Below, piece after piece: positions 50,194-61,900 of a stretch of 64,000 bases of DNA; position 1 is the first letter of the stretch, and each line of letters starts with the position of its first letter. This DNA is from Gibbula magus (lineage: Eukaryota; Mollusca; Gastropoda; Trochida; Trochidae): contig OW388298.1 of assembly GCA_936450465.1 (NCBI GenBank), forward strand, positions 8,354,035-8,418,034. Reading direction: 5' to 3'. The translations under genes were made by a program, and so were the position numbers. Under the pieces are notes generated by a model. That model was not told the origin of the DNA. It did not search any database and worked only from the letters and a program-made list of their open reading frames with translations.

Positions 50194-51104
50194 GGAATTG
50201 CAGACATTGGTAGATATCACTTGATACACCGAGTAAGAGATCGGAATTCGAATCCCCTCAAGAAGTGAACTTTTCAAAATACATTAAGGTTTTGTGGAAT
50301 GAATCAATGTCAGTGCAGAAACACGCGAGCTTTTTAGCTCCAGCCAGTGCTCGTTGGTTTCATTTAAATATTAAGCTATTGGCTTTTGGGAGAGTGGTCA
50401 TCTCCTACCATGATAGAAGTCGTGATATAGCGAGTAATCTTAAGAGCGAGGTTAAAACCGAAATAATTTCACTTAAAAACATTTAAGTTGTTGATTCATC
50501 TCTGTTTGTTTTTTGAGGAGATAAAGTGAGAGTGGTTTCAAATTGAGTCCATTTAATTTGTCTAATTGATCAAATTGTATTTTTTAGTTTATCATTGGAA
50601 AACAGGACACGTTTCAAATCTTACAGATGCAGTTGCCATTGATTGAATAAATTCGTTTGAGATATCCTAGTGATTGTTTTTACATTTCGCATCTGTAATT
50701 TATCAGAGTGTTGTTTAATAATTTTCAAATAAAATATATCAAGTCAAAACTGACATACAATTGTTTGTTACTTTTTACACTTTTAAATGTAATTGATATT
50801 AATGAAGTTATTGGTAAGAATTTACAAATATTATTTAAATCTAATTCAATGAACTGTCGTTCAAAATAAACAAAGGGATTGCTAGTGACATTAAGTCTAT
50901 GTAGCTTTTCTTATGTATTCCAGTTCAAGATGACGTATTACATTTGTAGATATATACAGCAGATCGTTTAGATATTCTTATTATTCTTATTCTTATAAAA
51001 CAAAGGATACAAAGGAAGTAAACATTGACACGTGACCCTCAAGTGATCTTGGGGGCCTCAGCACCATCAGACAAATGTGAACATTTGGTCAACCAACATC
51101 AGGT
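50194..51104. other. Spacer between two large satellites
   Basis: Unique AT-rich sequence. The 73-codon frame at 50265-50486 has no features that mark it as a gene. Confidence 0.5.
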
Positions 51105-51400
51105 TATAAACAAGTTGCCTGTTGGTATGATACTGATGTAACAAATAACAAGATCGGATGATAATGATATGAAATGATATAAACAAGGTGCCTGTTGGTA
51201 TGATAATGATGTAACAAATAACAAGATCGGATGATAATGATATGAAATGATATAAACAAAGTGCCTGTTGGTATGATAATGATATAACAACAATAACAAT
51301 ATCGGATGATAATGATATGAAAGGATATAAACAAGGTACCTGTTGGAATGATAATGATATAACAACAATAACAAGATCGGATGACTGTGATATGATAGGT
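51105..51400. repeat. Roughly 74-bp tandem repeat, four copies
   Basis: TATAAACAAG anchors occur at 51105, 51178, 51251, 51326 and 51401. The units contain GCCTGTTGGTATGATAATGA, ATCGGATGATAATGATATGA and AACAAATAACAA or AACAACAATAACAA. The fifth anchor leads straight into the next satellite. Confidence 0.92.
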
Positions 51401-53227
51401 TATAAACAAGTGAAGATTTGATAACATCGATATGATCTGTAGCATACAACCGATGATGACGTCATAAGAGGTTGATATGACAATGAACCAATGTTATGGG
51501 AATGGGCACATATCGACCCGAGGTGTGTATGAAATGATATGGACAAGTGAAGTTGTGATGACATCGATGTGATCTGTAGCATACAACCGATGATGACGTC
51601 ATAAGAGGTTGAAATGACAATGAACCAATGTTAAGGGTATGAGCACATATCGACCAGAGGTGTGTATGAAAGTATATGGACAAGTGAAGTTTTGATGACA
51701 TCGATGTGATCTTTAGCATACAACCGATGATGACGTCATAAGAGGTTGATATGACAATGAACCAATGTTAAGGGTATGAGCACATATCGACCCGAGGTGT
51801 GTATGAAAGTATATGGATAAGTGAAGTTTTGATGACATCGATGTGATCTGTAGCATACAACCGATGATGACGTCATAAGAGGTTGATATGACAACGAACC
51901 AATGTTAAGGGTATGAGCACATATCGACCCGAGGTGTGTATACAGGTATATGGACAAGTGAAGTTGTGATAACATCGATGTGATCTGAAGCATACAACCG
52001 ATGATGACGTCATAAGAGGTTGACATGACAACGAACCAATGTTAAGGGTATGAGCACATATTGACCCGAGGTGTGTTTGAAAGTATATGGACAAGTGAAG
52101 TTTTGATGACATCGATGTGATCTGTAGCATACAACCGATGATGACGTCATAAGAGGTTGATATGACAACGAACCAATGTTAAGGGTATGAGCACATATCG
52201 ACCCGAGGTGTGTATGAAAGTATATGGAAAAGTGAAGTTGTGATAACATCGATGTGATCTGTAGCATACAACCGATGATGACGTCATAAGAGGTTGATAT
52301 GACAACGAACCAATGTTAAGGGTATGAGCACATATCGACCTGAGGTGTGTTTGAAAGTATATGGACAAGTGAAGTTGTGATGACATCGATGTGATCTGTA
52401 GCATACAACCGATGATGACGTCATAAGAGGTTGATATGACAACGAACCAATGTTAAGGGTATGAGCACATATCGACCCGAGGTGTGTATGAAAGTATATG
52501 GACAAGTGAAGTTGTGATAACATCGATGTGATCTGTAGCATACAACCGATGATGACGTCATAAGAGGTTGATATGACAACGAACCAATGTTAAGGGTATG
52601 AGCACATATCGACCCGAGGTGTGTATGAAAGTATATGGACAAGTGAAGTTTTGATGACATCGATGTGATCTGTAGCATACAACCGATGATGACGTCATAA
52701 GAGGTTGATATGAAAACGAACCAATGTTAAGGGTATGAGCACATATCGACCCGAGGTGTGTATGAAAGTATATGGACAAGTGAAGTTGTGATAACATCGA
52801 TGTGATCTTTAGCATCCAACCGATGATGACGTCATAAGAGGTTGATATGACAATGAACCAATGTTAAGGGTATGAGCACATATCGACCCGAGGTGTGTAT
52901 GAAAGTATATGGACAAGTGAAGTTGTGATAACATCGATGTGATCTGTAGCATACAACCGATGATGACGTCATAAGAGGTTGATATGACAATGAACAAATG
53001 TTAAGGGTATGAGCACATATCGACCTGAGGTGTGTATGAAAGGATATGGACAAGTGAAGTTGTGATGACATCGATGTGATATGTAGCATACAACCGATGA
53101 TGACGTCATAAGAGGTTGATATGACAACGAACAAATGTTATGGGAAAGGTCACATATCGACCTGAGGTGTGTATGAAAGGATATGGACAAGTGAAGTTGT
53201 GATGACATCGATGTGATATGTAGCATA

Positions 53228-53255
53228 CAACCTCTTATGACGTCATAAGAGGTTG
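53228..53255. promoter_or_regulatory. Perfect 28-bp palindrome centred on TGACGTCA
   Basis: In this monomer the usual CAACC-GATGA left arm reads CAACC-TCTTA, making the whole 28 bases self-complementary around TGACGTCA (53238-53245) with TAAGAGGTTG on the right. It is a CRE/ATF consensus by sequence; binding is not shown. Confidence 0.85.
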
Positions 53256-55960
53256 ATATGACAATGAACCAATGTTAAGGGTATGGGCACATATCGACCC
53301 GAGGTGTGTATGAAAGGATATGGAGAGGGGAAGTTGTGATGTGATCTGTAGCATACAACCGATGATGACGTCATAAGAGGTTGATATGACAATGAACCAA
53401 TGTTAAGGGTATGGTCACATATCGACCCGAGGTGTGTATGAAAGGATATGGAGAGGGGAAGTTCTGATGTGATCTGTAGCATACAACCGATGATGACGTC
53501 ATAAGAGGTTGATATGACAATGAACCAATGTTAAGGGTATGGGAACATATCGACCCGAGGTGTGTATGAAAGGATATGGAGAGGGGAAGTTGTGATGTGA
53601 TCTGTAGCATACAACCGATGATGACGTCATAAGAGGTTGATATGACAATGAACCAATGTTAAGGGTATGAGCACATATCGACCCGAGGTGAGAATGAAAG
53701 GATATGGACAAGTGAAGTTGTGATAATATCGATGTGATCTTTAGCATACAACCGATGATGACGTCATAAGAGGTTGATATGACAATGAACCAATGTTAAG
53801 GGTATGAGCACATATCGACCCGAGGTGTGTATGAAAGTATATGGACAAGTGAAGTTGTGATAACATCGATGTGATCTTTAGCATACAACCGATGATGACG
53901 TCATAAGAGGTTGATATGACAACGAACCAATGTTAAGGGTATGAGCACATATCGACCCGAGGTGTGTATGAAAGTATATGGACAAGTGAAGTTGTGATAA
54001 CATCGATGTGATCTTTAGCATACAACCGATGATGACGTCATAAGAGGTTGATATGACAATGAACCAATGTTAAGGGTATGAGCACATATCGACCCGAGGT
54101 GTGAATGAAAGGATATGGACAAGTGAAGTTGTGATGACATCGATGTGATATGTAGCATACAACCGATGATGACGTCATAAGAGTTTGATATGACAACGAA
54201 CCAATGTTATGGGAATGGGCACATATCGACCCGAGGTGTGTATGAAAGGATATGGAGAGGGGAAGTTGTGATGTGATATGTAGCATACAACCGATGATGA
54301 CGTCATAAGAGGTTGATATGACAATGAACCAATGTTAAGGGTATGGGCACATATCGACCCGAGGTGTGTATGAAAGGATATGGAGAGGGGAAGTTGTGAT
54401 GTGATCTTTAGCATACAATCGATGATGACGTCATAAGAGGTTGATATGACACTGAACCAATGTTAAGGGTATGAGCACATATCGACCCGAGGTGTGTATG
54501 AAAGGATATGGAGAGGGGAAGTTGTGATGTGATCTGTAGCATACAACCGATGATGACGTCATAAGAGGTTGATATGACAATGAACCAATGTTAAGGGTAT
54601 GAGCACATATCGACCCGAGGTGTGTATGAAAGGATATGGAGAGGGGAAGTTGTGATGTGATCTGTAGCATACAACCGATGATGACGTCATAAGAGGTTGA
54701 TATGACAACGAACAAATGTTAAGGGTATGAGCACATATCGACCCGAGGTGTGTATGAAAGGATATGGAGAGGGGAAGTTGTGATGTGATCTGTAGCATAC
54801 AACCGATGATGACGTCATAAGAGGTTGATATGACAATGAACCAATGTTAAGGGTATGGGCACATACCGACCCGAGGTGTGTATGAAAGGATATGGAGAGG
54901 GGAAGTTGTGATGTGATCTGTAGCATACAACCGATGATGACGTCATAAGAGGTTGATATGACAATGAACCAATGTTAAGGGTATGAGCACATATCGACCC
55001 GAGGTGTGTATGAAAGGATATGGAGAGGGGAAGTTGTGATGTGATCTGTAGCATACAACCGATGATGACGTCATAAGAGGTTGATATGACAACGAACAAA
55101 TGTTAAGGGTATGGGCACATACCGACCCGAGGTGTGTATGAAAGGATATGGAGAGGGGAAGTTGTGATGTGATCTGTAGCATACAACCGATGATGACGTC
55201 ATAAGAGGTTGATATGACAATGAACCAATGTTAAGGGTATGAGCACATATCGACCCGAGGTGTGTATGAAAGGATATGGAGAGGGGAAGTTGTGATGTGA
55301 TATGTAGCATACAACCGATGATGACGTCATAAGAGGTTGATATGACACTGAACCAATGTTAAGGGTATGAGCACATATCGACCCGAGGTGTGTATGAAAG
55401 GATATGGAGAGGGGAAGTTGTGATGTGATCTGTAGCATACAACCGATGATGACGTCATAAGAGGTTGATATGACAATGAACCAATGTTAAGGGTATGAGC
55501 ACATATCGACCCGAGGTGTGTATGAAAGGATATGGAGAGGGGAAGTTGTGATGTGATCTGTAGCATACAACCGATGATGACGTCATAAGAGGTTGATATG
55601 ACAACGAACAAATGTTAAGGGTATGAGCACAAATCGACCCGAGGTGTGTATGAAAGGATATGGAGAGGGGAAGTTGTGATGTGATATGTAGCATACAACC
55701 GATGATGACGTCATAAGAGGTTGATATGACAATGAACCAATGTTAAGGGTATGGGCACATACCGACCCGAGGTGTGTATGAAAGGATATGGAGAGGGGAA
55801 GTTGTGATGTGATATGTAGCATACAACCGATGATGACGTCATAAGAGGTTGATATGACAATGAACCAATGTTAAGTTTATGAGCACATATCGACCTGAGG
55901 TGTGAATGAAAGGATATGGACAAGTGAAGTTGTGATGACATCGATGTGATATGTAGCATA

Positions 55961-55988
55961 CAACCTCTTATGACGTCATAAGAGGTTG
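55961..55988. promoter_or_regulatory. Second copy of the 28-bp perfect palindrome
   Basis: Identical to 53228-53255 and exactly 2733 bp away, the same offset as the surrounding higher-order block, so it was copied with the block rather than arising twice. Confidence 0.85.
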
Positions 55989-58900
55989 ATATGACAATGA
56001 ACCAATGTTAAGGGTATGGGCACATATCGACCCGAGGTGTGTATGAAAGGATATGGAGAGGGGAAGTTGTGATGTGATCTGTAGCATACAACCGATGATG
56101 ACGTCATAAGAGGTTGATATGACAATGAACCAATGTTAAGGGTATGGTCACATATCGACCCGAGGTGTGTATGAAAGGATATGGAGAGGGGAAGTTCTGA
56201 TGTGATCTGTAGCATACAACCGATGATGACGTCATAAGAGGTTGATATGACAATGAACCAATGTTAAGGGTATGGGAACATATCGACCCGAGGTGTGTAT
56301 GAAAGGATATGGAGAGGGGAAGTTGTGATGTGATCTGTAGCATACAACCGATGATGACGTCATAAGAGGTTGATATGACAATGAACCAATGTTAAGGGTA
56401 TGAGCACATATCGACCCGAGGTGAGAATGAAAGGATAAGGACAAGTGAAGTTGTGATAATATCGATGTGATCTTTAGCATACAACCGATGATGACGTCAT
56501 AAGAGGTTGATATGACAATGAACCAATGTTAAGGGTATGAGCACATATCGACCCGAGGTGTGTATGAAAGTATATGGACAAGTGAAGTTGTGATAACATC
56601 GATGTGATCTTTAGCATACAACTGATGATGACGTCATAAGAGGTTGATATGACAATGAACCAATGTTAAGGGTATGAGCACATATCGACCCGAGGTGTGT
56701 ATGAAAGGATATGGACAAGTGAAGTTGTGATAACATCGATGTGATCTTTAGCATACAACCGATGATGACGTCATAAGAGGTTGATATGACAATGAACCAA
56801 TGTTAAGGGTATGAGCACATATCGACCCGAGGTGTGTATGAAAGTATATGGACAAGTGAAGTTGTGATAACATCGATGTGATCTTTAGCATACAACCGAT
56901 GATGACGTCATAAGAGGTTGATATGACAACGAACCAATGTTAAGGGTATGAGCACATATCGACCCGAGGTGTGTATGAAAGTATATGGACAAGTGAAGTT
57001 GTGATAACATCGATGTGATCTTTAGCATACAACCGATGATGACGTCATAAGAGGTTGATATGACAATGAACCAATGTTAAGGGTATGAGCACATGTCGAC
57101 CCGAGGTGTGAATGAAAGGATATGGACAAGTGAAGTTGTGATGACATCGATGTGATATGTAGCATACAACCGATGATGACGTCATAAGAGTTTGATATGA
57201 CAACGAACCAATGTTATGGGAATGGGCACATATCGACCCGAGGTGTGTATGAAAGGATATGGAGAGGGGAAGTTGTGATGTGATATGTAGCATACAACCG
57301 ATGATGACGTCATAAGAGGTTGATATGACAATGAACCAATGTTAAGGGTATGGGCACATATCGACCCGAGGTGTGTATGAAAGGATATGGAGAGGGGAAG
57401 TTGTGATGTGATCTTTAGCATACAATCGATGATGACGTCATAAGAGGTTGATATGACACTGAACCAATGTTAAGGGTATGAGCACATATCGACCCGAGGT
57501 GTGTATGAAAGGATATGGAGAGGGGAAGTTGTGATGTGATCTGTAGCATACAACCACTGATGACGTCATAAGAGGTTGATATGACAATGAACCAATGTTA
57601 AGGGTATGAGCACATATCGACCCGAGGTGTGTATGAAAGGATATGGAGAGGGGAAGTTGTGATGTGATCTGTAGCATACAACCGATGATGACGTCATAAG
57701 AGGTTGATATGACAACGAACAAATGTTAAGGGTATGAGCACAAATCGACCCGAGGTGTGTATGAAAGGATATGGAGAGGGGAAGTTGTGATGTGATATGT
57801 AGCATACAACCGATGATGACGTCATAAGAGGTTGATATGACAATGAACCAATGTTAAGGGTATGGGCACATACCGACCCGAGGTGTGTATGAAAGGATAT
57901 GGAGAGGGGAAGTTGTGATGTGATATGTAGCATACAACCGATGATGACGTCATAAGAGGTTGATATGACAATGAACCAATGTTAAGTTTATGAGCACATA
58001 TCGACCTGAGGTGTGTATGAAAGGATATGGACAAGTGAAGTTGTGATGACATCGATGTGATATGTAGCATACAACCGATGATGATGTCAAAAGAGGTTGA
58101 TATGACAATGAACCAATGTTAAGGGTATGGGCACATATCGACCCGAGGTGTGTATGAAAGGATATGGAGAGGGGAAGTTGTGATGTGATCTGTAGCATAC
58201 AACCGATGATGACGTCATAAGAGGTTGATATGACAATGAACCAATGTTAAGGGTATGGTCACATATCGACCCGAGGTGTGTATGAAAGGATATGGAGAGG
58301 GGAAGTTCTGATGTGATCTGTAGCATACAACCGATGATGACGTCATAAGAGGTTGATATGACAATGAACCAATGTTAAGGGTATGGGAACATATCGACCC
58401 GAGGTGTGTATGAAAGGATATGGAGAGGGGAAGTTGTGATGTGATCTGTAGCATACAACCGATGATGACGTCATAAGAGGTTGATATGACAATGAACCAA
58501 TGTTAAGGGTATGAGCACATATCGACCCGAGGTGTGTATGAAAGTATATGGACAAGTGAAGTTGTGATAACATCGATGTGATCTTTAGCATACAACCGAT
58601 GATGACGTCATAAGAGGTTGATATGACAACGAACCAATGTTAAGGGTATGAGCACATATCGACCCGAGGTGTGTATGAAAGTATATGGACAAGTTAAGTT
58701 GTGATAACATCGATGTGATCTTTAGCATACAACCGATGATGACGTCATAAGAGGTTGATATGACAATGAACCAATGTTAAGGGTATGAGCACATATCGAC
58801 CCGAGGTGTGTATGAAAGTATATGGACAAGTGAAGTTGTGATAACATCGATGTGATCTTTAGCATACAACCGATGATGACGTCATAAGAGGTTGATATGA

Positions 58901-61900
58901 CAACGAACCAATGTTAAGGGTATGAGCACATATCGACCCGAGGTGTGTATGAAAGTATATGGACAAGTGAAGTTGTGATAACATCGATGTGATCTTTAGC
59001 ATACAACCGATGATGACGTCATAAGAGGTTGATATGACAATGAACCAATGTTAAGGGTATGAGCACATGTCGACCCGAGGTGTGAATGAAAGGATATGGA
59101 CAAGTGAAGTTGTGATGACATCGATGTGATATGTAGCATACAACCGATGATGACGTCATAAGAGTTTGATATGACAACGAACCAATGTTATGGGAATGGG
59201 CACATATCGACCCGAGGTGTGTATGAAAGGATATGGAGAGGGGAAGTTGTGATGTGATATGTAGCATACAACCGATGATGACGTCATAAGAGGTTGATAT
59301 GACAATGAACCAATGTTAAGGGTATGGGCACATATCGACCCGAGGTGTGTATGAAAGGATATGGAGAGGGGAAGTTGTGATGTGATCTTTAGCATACAAT
59401 CGATGATGACGTCATAAGAGGTTGATATGACACTGAACCAATGTTAAGGGTATGAGCACATATCGACCCGAGGTGTGTATGAAAGGATATGGAGAGGGGA
59501 AGTTGTGATGTGATCTGTAGCATACAACCACTGATGACGTCATAAGAGGTTGATATGACAATGAACCAATGTTAAGGGTATGAGCACATATCGACCCGAG
59601 GTGTGTATGAAAGGATATGGAGAGGGGAAGTTGTGATGTGATCTGTAGCATACAACCGATGATGACGTCATAAGAGGTTGATATGACAACGAACAAATGT
59701 TAAGGGTATGAGCACAAATCGACCCGAGGTGTGTATGAAAGGATATGGAGAGGGGAAGTTGTGATGTGATATGTAGCATACAACCGATGATGACGTCATA
59801 AGAGGTTGATATGACAATGAACCAATGTTAAGGGTATGGGCACATACCGACCCGAGGTGTGAATGAAAGGATATGGAGAGGGGAAGTTGTGATGTGATAT
59901 GTAGCATACAACCGATGATGACGTCATAAGAGGTTGATATGACAATGAACCAATGTTAAGTTTATGAGCACATATCGACCTGAGGTGTGTATGAAAGGAT
60001 ATGGACAAGTGAAGTTGTGATGACATCGATGTGATATGTAGCATACAACCGATGATGACGTCATAAGAGGTTGATATGACAATGAACCAATGTTAAGGGT
60101 ATGGGCACATATCGACCCGAGGTGTGTATGAAAGGATATGGAGAGGGGAAGTTGTGATGTGATCTGTAGCATACAACCGATGATGACGTCATAAGAGGTT
60201 GATATGACAATGAACCAATGTTAAGGGTATGGTCACATATCGACCCGAGGTGTGTATGAAAGGATATGGAGAGGGGAAGTTCTGATGTGATCTGTAGCAT
60301 ACAACCGATGATGACGTCATAAGAGGTTGATATGACAATGAACCAATGTTAAGGGTATGGGAACATATCGACCCGAGGTGTGTATGAAAGGATATGGAGA
60401 GGGGAAGTTGTGATGTGATCTGTAGCATACAACCGATGATGACGTCATAAGAGGTTGATATGACAATGAACCAATGTTAAGGGTATGAGCACATATCGAC
60501 CCGAGGTGAGAATGAAAGGATATGGACAAGTGAAGTTGTGATAATATCGATGTGATCTTTAGCATACAACCGATGATGACGTCATAAGAGGTTGATATGA
60601 CAATGAACCAATGTTAAGGGTATGAGCACATATCGACCCGAGGTGTGTATGAAAGTATATGGACAAGTGAAGTTGTGATAACATCGATGTGATCTTTAGC
60701 ATACAACCGATGATGACGTCATAAGAGGTTGATATGACAATGAACCAATGTTAAGGGTATGAGCACATATCGACCCGAGGTGTGTATGAAAGGATATGGA
60801 CAAGTGAAGTTGTGATAACATCGATGTGATCTTTAGCATACAACCGATGATGACGTCATAAGAGGTTGATATGACAATGAACCAATGTTAAGGGTATGAG
60901 CACATATCGACCCGAGGTGTGTATGAAAGTATATGGACAAGTGAAGTTGTGATAACATCGATGTGATCTTTAGCATACAACCGATGATGACGTCATAAGA
61001 GGTTGATATGACAACGAACCAATGTTAAGGGTATGAGCACATATCGACCCGAGGTGTGTATGAAAGTATATGGACAAGTGAAGTTGTGATAACATCGATG
61101 TGATCTTTAGCATACAACCGATGATGACGTCATAAGAGGTTGATATGACAATGAACCAATGTTAAGGGTATGAGCACATATCGACCCGAGGTGAGAATGA
61201 AAGGATATGGACAAGTGAAGTTGTGATAATATCGATGTGATCTTTAGCATACAACCGATGATGACGTCATAAGAGGTTGATATGACAATGAACCAATGTT
61301 AAGGGTATGAGCACATATCGACCCGAGGTGTGTATGAAAGTATATGGACAAGTGAAGTTGTGATAACATCGATGTGATCTTTAGCATACAACCGATGATG
61401 ACGTCATAAGAGGTTGATATGACAACGAACCAATGTTAAGGGTATGAGCACATATCGACCCGAGGTGTGAATGAAAGGATATGGACAAGTGAAGTTGTGA
61501 TGACATCGATGTGATATGTAGCATACAACCGATGATGACGTCATAAGAGTTTGATATGACAACGAACCAATGTTATGGGAATGGGCACATATCGACCCGA
61601 GGTGTGTATGAAAGGATATGGAGAGGGGAAGTTGTGATGTGATATGTAGCATACAACCGATGATGACGTCATAAGAGGTTGATATGACAATGAACCAATG
61701 TTAAGGGTATGAGCACATATCGACCCGAGGTGTGTATGAAAGGATATGGAGAGGGGAAGTTGTGATGTGATCTGTAGCATACAACCGATGATGACGTCAT
61801 AAGAGGTTGATATGACAATGAACCAATGTTAAGGGTATGAGCACATATCGACCCGAGGTGTGTATGAAAGGATATGGAGAGGGGAAGTTGTGATGTGATC

